Below, piece after piece: positions 1-11,802 of a stretch of 64,000 bases of DNA. The stretch's first letter is position 1. The number at the start of each line of letters is the position of its first letter. Under the pieces are notes generated by a model. It made no database searches. It was not told where the DNA came from and worked only from the letters and a program-made list of their open reading frames with translations. Source of the DNA: Leptodontidium sp. MPI-SDFR-AT-0119 (Eukaryota; Ascomycota; Leotiomycetes; Helotiales; Leptodontidiaceae); NCBI GenBank assembly GCA_020726505.1, contig JAHLEZ010000007.1, positions 1,178,001 through 1,242,000 on the forward strand, read 5' to 3'. The position numbers were made by a program, and so were the translations under genes.

Positions 1-217
1 GTTTTTGTTTTTGTTTTTGTTTTTGTTTTTGTTTTTGTTTTTGTTTTTGTTTTTGTTTTTGTTTTTGTTTTTGTTTTTGTTTTTGTTTTTGTTTTTGTTT
101 TTGTTTTTGTTTTTGTTTTTGTTTTTGTTTTTGTTTTTGTTTTTGTTTTTGTTTTTGTTTTTGTTTTTGTTTTTGTTTTTGTTTTTGTTTTTGTTTTTGT
201 TTTTGTTTTTGTTTTTG
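1..217. repeat. (GTTTTT)n hexanucleotide array
   Basis: About 36 perfect tandem copies of GTTTTT run from the first base and decay at about 215. The array continues beyond the window edge. A short echo of the same motif lies at 419-445. Read as protein it gives a meaningless Phe-Leu repeat. It is a microsatellite and not a telomere repeat of the usual TTAGGG kind. Confidence 0.97.
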
Positions 218-1122
218 TGTTTGTAGCTTGTGCTGTTATCTTCATTTATACTTTCGTTGAGGGTTTGTTCTGAATTTGAACTTGAATTTAAGTCTGGAAT
301 CTGTAGGTGTGGTATGTTGGGATTGGTATTGATTGGTATTGACATGGGAGGTATGGGGTTGAGATTCTCGTAGATAGGTGAGGGGTTGGAGTGGGTGTAT
401 GGGGAATTGAGCATCTCTATTTGTTTTTGTGTTTTTGTTTTTGTTGAGTCAACTCGAGTGGAAGTATGATGGATTGGTGATTGTTTGGGAATATTAGGAA
501 AAGCGAGATTGAGATGGACAGTTCCTGAGTATAGATTTGGGGGTGGACATAAGAAGAGGGTTGAAGATGCCAAAATGGTACTGAGTGGTGAATTCCTAGC
601 GGTGGATGGAGTAGCACAATGGGGACTGTTTTGAGCTGGTATTGGCGCGTATTGAATAGGAGGTGCCTTTGGAATTTCTTTCGGTATGGATTGGAAGGTG
701 GAGATGGAAAATCAAAGTAACGTGTGGATAAAAAATATCAGATGGAAAGGATTTCGATTGGCTAGAAACGTGGTGAAGGGACAAAGAGGGGGAGTGGGCT
801 TGCTGGGGGAAGTCATGGAGGAATGCGGACTTGTTTGTTAGATGTTGATTCGATACTTATCTTCTTCTACAGTATTGTACATTTTGGGGACTTATTTCTC
901 CAAGAAGCCAGACGCAAGGCGTTGGAGGAAAGAGGTAGACAGATAGACAATGATTAGCTTCTCGAGACTGAAAGATCTTCACTTCCGCAGCACCAGATCC
1001 TCGAATTCGAAAACATAATACATTAGTCGCAGTATATCTATCTATATACATTATGTACAGATTTTGCCCCTCTCCCACTTACACACATTCCTCCAGACAA
1101 TCACACAATCCACCCCACCTCT
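218..1122. other. Intergenic, no gene recognised
   Basis: This stretch is G/T-rich on the plus strand at its left end. The minus strand has short overlapping open frames between about 417 and 815 with Pro/His/Ser-rich translations, but no frame holds together across believable splice sites. I see no domain or RNA gene. The right end is the 3' flank of the cutinase-like gene. Confidence 0.5.
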
Positions 1123-2002
1123 CTACGCCTTCCTCGTCCCATTCATAGCCCTCTGGACCACGAAATCCTTCGCCTGCGTCCCAAACTCCCGCACATAACT
1201 AAGATGCACAGGTATACTATTCCCACTATCACAGAAGCGATCATCTGCAGTGCAGAAGCTCTTCGTGATGGGCTCTATGGCTGCGCATGCGGTCGTATTG
1301 GGACGTGGGAAGATCCCGGCTCTGGTGCTGTTCCCAACGTCTTGTGGGAGGTTGGGGATGTGTGTTGGGTCGCCCATTTGGATTATTGCTATTACTGGAT
1401 GGGCGTTAGAGATGCATGAGAAGAGGAAGAGAGGGAGGGAAGAGGAGAATGGATGGGCAGACGAACTGTTTTTCGAGAGAGCGGCGCTGAGGGGTGGTGT
1501 TGAGTTGAAGTTCGCTTCGCTTGTTCCGCACATTACGTCGCCTATTACTTGGGCTCCCTTCTCATCATTAGCAATTAATCCTTTCTAAGGTACAGAATAC
1601 CTAAGTATAATGAAATAAAAACAAGGGAAGTCTTACCTGCGAATACCCCATAAGCGCCACCTTACTACTCGGACACCTCGCCGCGTAACTCTCAATCAAC
1701 TTCGTCATGCCACTCACACCCAGGCCCTCAGACGTCGTATAGTTCGCAAGTGTAGCTGGGTAATCCACCGCTTCGGAGTCGGAGCCTGGAACGGCTTGTT
1801 GTACTTGTGTTGCTACGGCGCCAATTATCCCTTCGCCTGGTTTCTCGGTGCTGGCTCGAGCGACGATTATGTGTACACCTGTTGCACAGGCGGTGGTGTT
1901 TGTGCCGTTTGTGCCGTTTGTTTGGCGGATTTGGAGCTGGAGAGCTGGGAAAGCACTGGCGAGACTGCCTATGCTTAGGGTGAGGAGGATGGAGGGTTTC
2001 AT
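1123..2002 (-). CDS. Secreted cutinase / acetylxylan esterase family (CE5) protein
   Basis: Two exons, complement(1123..1557, 1637..2002), give 266 residues. The 79-nt intron starts GTAAGA and ends AAG. The start at 2002 is chosen because it opens a clear signal peptide of about 18 residues (hydrophobic core after MKPS, then Ala-Phe). The protein is an alpha/beta-hydrolase: the nucleophile elbow GYSQG is formed exactly across the splice (Ser121), the Asp lies in DDRFCDSG (Asp232) and the His in IPVHLS (His240). Family members hydrolyse cutin esters or acetyl groups on xylan outside the cell; the substrate cannot be told from the sequence. A long open frame upstream of the ATG is not needed. 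Several Asn-x-Thr/Ser sites fit a secreted glycoprotein. Confidence 0.92.
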
Positions 2003-3571
2003 TGTGAGTGTGAGTGTGAAATTGGATGTGTGGTGTAATGAGAGTGGTGGGGTGGTATTATGTAGTGTATTAGACAATAGACAATAGACAATAATCAATA
2101 TTGGGAGCTTCGGCTTCGAATAAACAAAAATTATACTTGCAGAGACACATATGGGGAGATGGCGCTCACTCATATACTTCCTGTAGTCTCGCAAGAGAGT
2201 ACCGGTACTGTGTGAAATCAGTGACACTGCCTCATCTTGGGATGAAGCAAACACCGCCCGAAGCTGATGTTGAGTCGTTTCAAGCGAGGAGCGTTGTTTG
2301 AGAGATAGCAATGAATGAAGCGGGAGATCTGCTTTCCCGAGGCATTTCAGAAGAGTGATCGGCCAATCGGATTGTGCGTAGGAGGATGAGGATCTGTTTC
2401 CCCGGGACTTCGAAAGAAGGGTTGGCCGCGAACGGAGGTGGGCTTGGAACGATGATGAAACATGTTTCTGAGGACTCGAGTATCGATCTTCGGAACAGCC
2501 ATATCCAGTTTCTGGTTGGGTTATACCTGTAAAATAAAGATGAAATGGGAGGGCGCGATTGGAGGGTGGTGTTTCCTCCGTTGCTGTTGTTGTTTTTGTC
2601 TTTCTTCGCTTCGGTCGTGTATATTTGGAATTTCGGCCTGACTTTCGGTCTATAACACGGTATCAGACCGCATCGAGGTAACGGACAGATAATGCAGTGG
2701 GATAGCCTTGCCATTAGTCTTTGAATTCGATTGAAAAAACAACATGTCCAAGGGAATCGACTGAAGGTAATAGCTGAGGTAGATGTATAAGCATAGCCAT
2801 GCAATGCAAAATGCCACTGCGGACACTTGCGCTGTCATACAAATTGGAAATAAACACCTTTAAATGCTCAGAGAAGATAATGCATGTTGGAACTCGCACT
2901 CCTATCTCAAAACTTTAAATAGAAGAGATTGTCTCATGGGAGACTCGAGGCTCCCCAGTCTTTTGTACAAGGCAATTGAGAAAATAGATGCAGCACAAAG
3001 ACAAGAGGAAAAGAAGGATAGCCGTTGTAATCGAAGATCATAGCCCGCGCCGCGAATCTCTTTGCCAAGATAGCAACTCTCCCTATCACCTGATAGATGC
3101 AGAAGCATGATCAGCTTGCTATGAAGTCGACATGAATTACTTATTGGCTTCGCCGAAGATCCAAAGATAATGTAAGTTGTAATCTGATGATGATGATTGG
3201 AAAGGATGGATTTCTAGGTGGGATTTGAAGTGGCACGGTCCCCCCCACTTTCCACTCTGTATATCGCGACCTTCATCCACCTCCAAAGCATTTCAATGAC
3301 AACACGGTACGAGGCTTATCGCGTAACACCAATCTCGACCATGGATATCAATCCTATGAAGAAGCCGATGCAGATGCAGATGCAAAGCTCGCCCGAGTCT
3401 AACAAGACAATAAAATGATCCGGCCGGCAATAGACCAATGCGGGTCTAACATCAGATTGACTCCCACCCTTGATGTAGATGACTCCCCAATGACTCCCCC
3501 TGCTGGACAATTTCTAACTTACTTTTTCTCTTCCAGTAGCCTCCATTGAATTACAACGATCTCAGACCATC
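2003..3571. other. Intergenic region between cutinase-like gene and P450
   Basis: The region contains the upstream flank of the cutinase-like gene, with a triplet AGACAAT tandem repeat at 2072-2092, and the upstream flank of the P450. Open frames on the minus strand at 2280-2804 and 2902-3108 lack recognisable domains and good start context. I see no gene that I can support. Confidence 0.5.
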
Positions 3572-5094
3572 ATGGGTCTCGTCGAGGTGCTGCTCAATGC
3601 TCTATTCAGCCATCCGCTGCTCGCTGTCCTCGTCATATCAACCTCCCTCTTCCTCTTCCGCTGCATCTACCGAATAACCCTCCACCCACTGTCGCACATT
3701 CCAGGACCTCTACTCTGGAAAACCTCGTCTCTATGGCTATACTATCATTCGTACATCGGTGACGAGGCGACAGTCATTCACGCCGCACACGCCCGTTATG
3801 GAACCCTCGTTCGAGTTTCCCCAAACGAAGTTGATATCGGCGACGCAGATGCTATAAACGCTATCTACGTCTCAAAGGGTGGATTCCTGAAGGCTCCATG
3901 CTATGCGAACTTTGATATCGATGGGCATCCTACGATTTTCTCTGCGCTGGATCCGGATCATAGGGCTTTGAGGGCGAAAGCTGTGGTTCCTATGTTCTCT
4001 ACCAAGAGTATCAGAGAGAATGAGGCGGCGTTGTATGGATGTGTAGACCGAATGGTGGATAGGATGCAGGAAGAGGCTAGTACGGGACGACCGGTCAATG
4101 TCTTGAACCTGTCGAGGAGTCTGGCTGTTGATGCTGTCTCGACGCATTTATTCCAGGAGAACTACAATGGGACAGCTGAGAAGGGGAAGACTCTATCTGT
4201 TTCGGCATTTGTAGATGCCTTTGTTGCTGTTGGACGATTCTTCTATTTGCCTACCACGGTCTTCGTGTGGCTGGAATGGGCAATTGAGAAATGTTTCCCG
4301 GATGAGCATACGGCTACGTCGATGCAGGTTGTGGATAAATTTGTTGAGCAACTTGTTGACTCAACGCCTCAAGGAGCTCAAAATTATCCCGGCCGATTGA
4401 TTCCTTTGGGCATCGATAGGACGGAGGTTATGGCTCAGTGTAAAGATCTCATTTTCGCTGGTACAGATTCCACCGGCATGAACTTGTCTACCATATTCCG
4501 TAATCTAGCATTGCATCCTGATAAGTACGTTGTTTACTCCTAAGTAATAGGAAGAGTGCTGATATGTGTTGTAGATATGACATCCTTCGTAGAGAAGTCC
4601 TCGCCAACTCGAATGCTGGCGAGAAAAGGCAAGATATTCAAGCCTTGCCCTATTTGTCCGGAGTTGTCAGGGAAGGTCTCCGTCTCAGCATGGCCAATCC
4701 CACAAGACTACCACACATCGTCCCCCAAGGCGGCTGGACGTTCAAAGGCACTCACTTCCCCGCCGGCGCTCTGGTCGGCTGCTCGGCCACCGAACTCCAT
4801 CTCAATCCCCAAGTCTACCCGAACCCATACAGTTTTCAGCCCGAGAGATGGCTGGAGGAGAACATCACTCCCGACGCCAGCAAATCCTTCTTCGCGTTTG
4901 GAGCTGGTTCGAGAGCCTGTATTGCGCGTAATTTGGCGACGGTGGAGCTGTTCATGGCGTCGGAGAGGATGGCTGAGAAGGATGTGCTGAGGGGTGCGAG
5001 GGCCGTGCAGGATAAGGTTGAGATTTATGAGTGGTTCAACTCGAGTGTGAAGGGTGAGAAGATCGAGTTGATTTGGGAGAAGGCTAGTGTCTAG
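3572..5094 (+). CDS. Cytochrome P450 monooxygenase
   Basis: Two exons, 3572..4524 and 4575..5094, split by a 50-nt intron (GTACGT...TAG), encode 490 residues, a usual fungal P450 length. A membrane anchor occupies about residues 12-33, followed by the proline-rich hinge (HIPGP). The I-helix oxygen-binding motif AGTDST is near residue 295, the K-helix ExxR is E351-R354, and the heme-binding loop FGAGSRACIA places the axial cysteine at Cys433. All key residues are present, so the enzyme should be active as an ER-bound haem-thiolate monooxygenase. The substrate is unknown. No other biosynthetic genes lie beside it, so it is not evidently part of a metabolite cluster. Confidence 0.95.
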
Positions 5095-5262
5095 GCAGAG
5101 TTGCTGTTGGGGATGAATGACGATGTTTTATGATCTATGGGCTTTCTCGGTCTCTTACTATAAGTTTTTCTGCAAAACGTCCAGGGTCATATCTCTCTCA
5201 ATATCTCCAATACCTCTCAATATACAATGCCTCCAAATATCGAAATACCCAAACACGTTCTC

Positions 5263-5545
5263 TCACAGCTTCACTAACACCCTCTTTTTCTTGTGTGCAT
5301 CCTTCTCGATGATGTTCCCCAACCCATCGACATAATCCTGCAGGTCCGAAGGCATGCTGCTTTTACCGCCGTGAGTACTAGGGTCGAGACTGAGGGTCTC
5401 TGCAACAGAAGGTGCAGAGTAAAGGTACGAATTGAGCGTGTACGATCTGTTATGCTCGGTTAGTGACTGTTGCTTCTATGACACGGAGAGTTACACACTC
5501 CGAAGCCTTCTGCTCCGACTTTGATATCGGTTGTGGAGAAGACAT
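5263..5545 (-). CDS. Small spliced hypothetical protein (76 aa)
   Basis: This gene is invisible as a single ORF. Exon 1 is complement(5499..5545) and exon 2 complement(5263..5446). The 52-nt intron has donor GTGTGT, branch point CTAAC and acceptor ACAG. Joining them gives 76 residues beginning MSSPQPISKSEQ and ending in a lysine-rich stretch (DAHKKKRVLVKL). The composition (Ser/Thr/Asp/Lys, no odd runs) looks protein-like, and only this phase of splicing yields it. There is no signal peptide, membrane segment or family I recognise. It lies tail-to-tail with the P450 in a tight gap. RNA support would be needed to be sure. Confidence 0.5.
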
Positions 5546-6142
5546 TGTGTGGTTGAGCGATGTAGGGCTGCGTTGTGTTGGACAGGTGTTTTGTGTTGTG
5601 GAATTCGAGTGTCTAGTTTTCCTGGCTACATTCAGTCAGTTCGTCCGTCCGCACAAAAGCATTCTTTTGGGCACTTACAAGCTCTCTATCTCTGTCTGCT
5701 CTTCAAAATATACAGCATTTTTCTCTACTGATTCAAAAATTGGGGAAATCCCTCTCGGTTTATACACGATCCACATCTTCGCAGTTGAGGATGCTCTGGG
5801 CTGCGATGTTTGCCTCCTCAATTGCACTGAAATCATCGCTGCAGCTGCGAAACACCTGGCTGCGATGTTTTAATTCTCCTTATTCGGCTCCTTTAATCTC
5901 TTCAATGTCGACCCTGAGAGTTTCGAATCTGCGAACTTCGCAGCAGAGGTCTCGAGGTCGTGAGAGGGAACGGGCTCACGTGACGAAGTTCGCAGCTAAG
6001 AGGACGGCAGGAGAGCCCGACCAGTGAGTGAGTGAGGCTTCATGCAGGCTGTCGCTAGGAACTCCTAGGAATCTCAAATACATCACTACCTACCTTTCAA
6101 TTTTTCCCATCTTCACCGTTCACCCATCCAGCATTCCACTAG
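5546..6142. other. Intergenic, possible promoter of the C2H2-like gene
   Basis: This is the upstream flank of the small minus-strand gene and of the plus-strand C2H2-like gene. An Arg-rich open frame ends at 6027 but does not splice cleanly into the next gene. The true 5' exon of that gene may lie here. Confidence 0.4.
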
Positions 6143-8602
6143 TCGTCTTTCACCACGGCTGAGCTTTGCGAAATTGCCCAGCAGCTTGAGCGGCAGACAT
6201 ACAAACGCCATGAAGCTGGAACCATCACAGGCGTGGAGAGTGGCCAAGCTTCTGATGAGGCGGCTGGATCCGATGCCTCGCATGTCTCGATAAACAAGTA
6301 CAGCTTCCAATCTCCTTCATCCAGCAGAAGTAATTACATGGATTTATCCTCGTGAGTATATAGGAGAGACTGCTGCTAATTTGTTAAAGACCTGGATTCA
6401 TGGCTTCAACAAAAGACAAGAATCAGACAGCAGCGCCGGGCCTTTCAATCGCCGAATCCACTTACCAAAGGCTCTCAAAAAATCTGCACAGCTGTAACGA
6501 AGAAGTCGACTTCCCCCTTTACCCGGACCTAAACATGTTCTCTCACAACTTTCCATTTGGCGGGCAGAACTTTAACATGGACACTGCATATACCTACCCA
6601 AGGACACAAGAGGGATATCCTGCAAGTACTGGATTGAGCTCTTCTACTATGTACGCAGAAGCTCCACAATACCCCCTCGAGTCGCCAGACCTTCGAGCTG
6701 CACCTTCGAACTGCTCGACGGCACCCGGGTCCTCGACAATATCAACGTCGTCGATAGGATTGCCCCATTCGATCTATGGATATATGGTTCCAGTCCCAGA
6801 GTGGGCTCCACATGGACTGGGGTTGAACCCAACCATTGTCCAGTATAACAACTATAGCCAAGGCAACGACTACAGCTATCAGCAACCTACAGGTATGGAA
6901 GACTTCGCTTTAGAGTTTAATTCAGCCAAACCCAGCTTTATTGGTGGCTGCAAAAATGTTGAATATGCCACTGAACACATGGCCTCCAACGGCGGGGCCG
7001 CTGCAGCGGATATACGCCAGCCCTCGGAGGATAGTCACCAAAGCATACTCTCTCATACCTCGGAGGTTCCCATCGGCGACAAAGAGCCAAAGAGTCCAAA
7101 CGCTGAAATTGATACTCAAGCATCGCTCACGGCAAATCTAGAAAAGGCCAATCCCACCATTGATCGTGCATCTGCGAGCCCGCTTATTTCAACCATTGAA
7201 CTCGAGGAGGCTGATGAATCCAAAGAGAACAGCAGCAATGCCTTTTTTTGAATCAACTCCACTCTCTCTGATTGAATCGTTCAAAACACGAGCCACAGTT
7301 GAGTTCAATCGTCTACAGGCTTCGGCGGATGTTGAAACTAGCTCATCGTCGCCATCCTCTACGAGTCATTCTGAGACAACTTCGGCTTCGACTGTCACGA
7401 CGTGCACGACAGCCTCTAGTACCACTTCCAAAGGAAAACGAAGACTCGTGGATGCTGATAGGAGAAATTACGATGACGATGAAGAAAACGACGATGATAA
7501 GAAAAGACAGAAGCTATCGAGCAAGTCGGTTGGTCTATATTTCGACCAGAGGCTATCATGTCCTTTCAAAAAACATTTCCCCTCCAAATATGGCCCCAGC
7601 AAACTCTCGATATCAAAGCTGCGCAACGGGATCCTGGAAAGACATTAGCCATTTGAAGTACTACTTGAAAAAGTTTGCAGAAGTTCTTTTGCTGACTTTG
7701 AACAGGGATTCCCACATCTACCGTGTCCACCTTGCCCAATTCTCTGGATGTAAGAAACCAATGAATTCGCTTGCGGGTTTTGAACGACACAAGATCGAAG
7801 CTACTTGCTTGGACTTGAACGGCGAGTGCAATACCTACGATGGCCTCTTTGAGCGGGAAATCTTCAAAATCAAGGAGTTAAAGTTCAAGGGACTCGGGAA
7901 GATTGCCAGCTGGGAGACCCCCTACAAGTTCCTCTTCCCAGACTCCTTGCCAGTTCCAAATCCTTGTAAACTTCCCATGATCACTTCTTTTTTCTTTGTG
8001 AAGAGCTGACAAGGATAGGGTATACATCGCCATGCGACAGCCAATGTCAGTCTGGTAAGGACGATGAGCTGGGGAGAATGATGCCAGACGAAATAGCAGC
8101 TTTCATGGAATCTCAATTCATGGCGTTATACAACAAAATTTCCTCTAACAAGCCTGAGATTCTCGAATTTCTCATGGCTCGGCTACGGAAGCGACATGGA
8201 AGAGTGGCATCCGATACAGTATCTGCATCCACTATGGAAGGTACACCGGAGCGACGGCCCGACTCTATTGAAGTTGACAATGGAGAAGGGTCATCTTCAG
8301 AGCGATGGGACGCGATAGCACCCCCAAATGAAAAAAGCGAAGATGACAATGACCGCGATACTTTTACCGACTTGCTCAATTTCGACTTCGTTGGCAATGT
8401 AGCAAATTCCTTCCAGGACTATGGAGCGAACTCATATACAGATTTGAATCTCTTAGCTTCAAGCCAGAGCAAAGACTATGAAACTGGGTGGAATGACGGA
8501 CACGAAAAGGGCTACCTTGATGGGCAGCGAGAGGGGTATAAAGCTGGCAAGAAAGCTGCTGAGGAAGGCCGGATGAGTGCCTTCAATCGTCCGAACAGCT
8601 AA
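6143..8602 (+). CDS. C2H2-type zinc-finger-domain protein, interrupted by two one-base frameshifts (possible pseudogene)
   Basis: Coding-like sequence runs through exons 6143..6351, 6390..7657, 7706..7965 and 8019..8602, about 770 residues. Introns are 38, 48 and 53 nt with good GT..AG ends. The frame shifts by one extra base at a T7 run (7243-7249) and again at a C4 run (7594-7597); removing one base at each restores one continuous protein. After the second shift comes the conserved fungal block SCPF...SCATGSW...SHLK and, across the intron, HIYRVH: a degenerate Cys2His2 unit, with a further H..C pair about 30 residues on. A basic segment near 7430-7520 could be a nuclear signal. The C-terminus has six consecutive G-x-x-x units. 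The first in-frame ATG is 6338, but coding-like sequence reaches back to 6143, so the 5' end is unresolved. The indels may be real or assembly errors. Confidence 0.7.
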
Positions 8603-8775
8603 ACGAAGTGTTCGTTGGCTTATGGATATTGGGATTCTAGAGTGGTGAACGTATCGCCGCGAGAGAATATAGTCATGGGAATGATGTTTGTATCTTTGTG
8701 TAAAGCTATGTTGGAATATATACGTCGAAGTAAGAAATGAGAATATATAATACATATCCCTGACAGGTTGGATAT

Positions 8776-11016
8776 TTACCACAGAGCCAACATCCCCACA
8801 CCTATCGCCACTACCAGCGAGTATACACTATCTGTCTTGACAACCCCCGATGCGGCACCAGTGAATGGCGTCAAACTAGCTGTTGCAATCGGAGAACTGC
8901 CCGTCGCACTGACACCCATGCTCACAGTCACAATTTCCCCTCCAGGTCCACCCTCCTCAAGTCCATGAACAACAGGCGTTGCAACAGTACTAGGAGCATA
9001 ATTCACACTCTCCACCTTCACAGACGTACTCGACTCAACAGCCACAGGCTTCACATTGATCGTGCTAGCCGAAGCAACAGCCGTACTCAAACCAACAAAC
9101 GAAGGCGAAGTAAGATTCCATTCTGGAAACGGTGCCGCGAATACGGTAGCTGTGGGCATGGTGTAGATCGGGTTGGTGAATGTAGGTGTGTAGATTGTTT
9201 CTGTGTGGGGTGTGGCGCAGGGTGTGAGTTTAAGGGGGAGGGGGCGCATGAGTGCTGTGGTGAGAATGAGGATAGTTGGTTGTGGGACTGAGGATGAGGA
9301 TGAGAAAGTAGAGGTGGAGACGGGTACTGGGTTTAGAGTTAGGGAGGTGGTTTTGAAGATTGTAGTTGTTTGGGTTGTGAGTTTGTGGGATGTTGAGAGT
9401 GTGATGTTCGATTTTGAGGTAGGGATTGATGCCACGGCGGGGGATGGTGTGTAAGTAGGCTGGGATAGGTTGGCTGGGAGGGTGGTTGGTAGTGTAGCGC
9501 CCACGGGACAGATTGTCGTGTATAGAATCCTGGTACTTGTGATGATGACTTCTGTTGTGAGACTTGTGGGACAGTGGAGAACGGTGTCGGCGCAGGATGT
9601 GAGTGTTACTATCTCGGTTGTGTAGACGGTGGATGTTGTGAGTGCGGGAGCGGATGTGATGGTACTGTTTGTTGATGGTGGGGCGAATAAAATACCTGAT
9701 GTTATCGAGGAGGGCGTGGCCACTGGGGAGGGAGCTGGACTCGATGCTTGGAAGAACAGTCCTCCTGTCGAAGTATTCGTCGGTGTGGATGCAACGTTCG
9801 TGGCAAGTGGTCCTGTAGAGAGTGAAGTAGCAATGGAAGGCAACGAAGGCACCGTGTCCGTTAAGATAGCAGCCGAATCTGTAGGTAAAGCCAAAACCGA
9901 CGTCGCAGCCGGTCGAGTAAGACACAAACTTGGCAGGGGCACTTCCAGTATCGTCGTCACAAGAGCAGGACTTGCCCCGAACTTCGAATAATTGATCTCG
10001 CCTACGGCATGAGCAAAAGCGCCAATATTGACATCTAGCCCTTCCGTGATGGATAGTTCGCAAGCAGGCGTGCTGGAGATAGTGGCTTGGTACTCAATGA
10101 GGTCTGCGAAAATGCCGAGTTCGAAGTCGAAACCTGTGCCGAAGAGGATTACGGTTGTGCCGGCTTGGACGCGCACTCGGAGGGCGGCTTTGAATGTTGC
10201 AGAGCCAGAGGTGATGGTTACGGGGAGAGCATTTGTTTCGCCGCCATTGCTGTGTTGGGTCAGTGTATATCTCAAAGAAAAAAGAAGTGAACATGTGAAG
10301 ACGGGGATGTTGCTTACAAGCCATGATCAATAATCTCGCCTAACAGCGGATCAACAACAATATAAGCCCCCTCAGGAAAAGCAAACTCAAACCCAGCCTG
10401 CAAATCGACGCTCTCACTCAACGAAAACACAAGATCCACAAACAACACCATGCCAAAACTGACATCCTCACTAACCGCCGCACCTAGCGGTGTTGAACTC
10501 GAGAAGATGGGGAAGGAGTAAGTGGTATTCTCTGTGGCTTCGATGCCGAAATTAAAATGGCCGGCTACGTTCTCGAAGGAGACTTTGACGTTGAGGCCGA
10601 AGGCTTGGGTGATGAGATCGAGGGGGCTTTTGAAAAAGGATTTAATGTCTTTGATTATGTCGACATCTTTGGAGACGCCGGTTGTGGTTATACTTGCGGT
10701 GCCACTAGTAGTGCATGAGAGGCAGGTTACTTTCAGACTGGATTGTGCGATGCTGTTGGGGTCGAGTGGGGATTTTTGGGTTCTGGAGGGTTTGTTAGAT
10801 TTATAGGGTGAGAAGGGAAGGACAGGGGTACAAGTCAAAGAGAACGTCGTTTGTGTGTGAGGTTGTGAGGTCGTAGGATCCGAGCTTGATGGAGGGGAGG
10901 CGCTCTTGGAGTACTGGGAGGACTTGGATGTCTTTGGGACGAATAGCGGGACCAGCTAGAGTACCAGATCCTAGAAGACCTGCCAGAATAATGAATGTCC
11001 GAATGAGTGAGGACAT
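8776..11016 (-). CDS. Secreted Ser/Thr-rich cell-wall-type protein, probably GPI-anchored
   Basis: Three exons, complement(8776..10249, 10318..10782, 10832..11016), encode 707 residues. Introns are 68 nt (GTAAGC, branch CTGAC) and 49 nt (GTACCC, branch CTAAC). The start at 11016 opens a signal peptide of about 21 residues. Residues 60-330 form a folded-looking domain with paired cysteines (CLSC), found in fungal secreted proteins of unknown function. Roughly 330-650 is Thr/Ser/Pro-rich, typical of heavily O-mannosylated wall stalks. The last about 17 residues are hydrophobic after a small-residue stretch, consistent with a GPI-attachment signal. The overall plan (signal, globular head, glycosylated stalk, anchor) suggests a surface or wall protein. 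No catalytic motif was recognised. Confidence 0.85.
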
Positions 11017-11802
11017 GATAACTGACAAGAGTGTATAACACAGGCAAGTAAAGTAAAGAGTGTAAGCAGTCGGGAAGCAAAGCAGAAGAGACAGTGAAGA
11101 GCAAGATGCTACAAAAGAGTGTGAAATTTGAGAAAGTCTCAGGGGTACCTTCGACACTTATAAAAAGACGTTGTTGTGTGACGTGCTACAGGGCATGGCT
11201 TCCACGCCTGCTTGCTGCCTGCATTTGCAGACTGAAATACCGTTCCACGAGGCTGAGGGCCACGATGGGGGTGGCAGAGAAAGGCAGCTAGATGAGGTCC
11301 TCTCTCTCAACTCCTTGGCAGCTATGTTTTCCACCTATGAGCAGGCTTTCAAGGTATGACTAGCATACGTTCTGAAGGGACCAGGAGGCAGAATGCGGGG
11401 AGGAGCATGAGGTTGACTTGAGTTGAGGCGAAAATCATTCTTTAAGAAAGAGGAAGGAAGAAGAGATGGACCACTCGGTCAGGCCGGCCTGGATTCTAAC
11501 TTGGCCAATCTAAGGGCAGGGCTGATCTGGTTTGGAAAAGTTGTACAAGGAACAGTTGAAGAATTCAACCACTGACGCAGTGTATCCTCATACCTCAACA
11601 TCGACTTGTAGGAGGTGTTGTTTCATGAAAAGGGGCCATTACGCGAGGCTCAATACCAGCCTCTCATTCGCCCACCATTTAAACGCTAAAACCCGACCCC
11701 TGCTCCTACTAAAATTCCCAAGCTCTCAGCCTTCTCGAACCTCACATCAACATCACGCAACCAAGCTGGTAGCTTAGCTCCCTCCCAAAAACCACAACCA
11801 AA
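11017..11802. other. Divergent promoter region
   Basis: This gap separates the wall-protein gene (minus) from CWC26 (plus) and should hold both promoters. Short open frames at 11094-11359 and 11532-11777 have no supporting features. I see no RNA gene. Confidence 0.5.

Noticed and set aside
5..226. Phe-Leu repeat ORF
   Set aside because: It is only the translation of the (GTTTTT)n array.
2280..2804. 174-codon minus ORF
   Set aside because: No domain, no conserved pattern, overlapping alternative frames of equal quality.
5740..6027. Arg-rich ORF as first exon of the zinc-finger gene
   Set aside because: The strong-looking donor at its end does not join the downstream exon in a workable phase.
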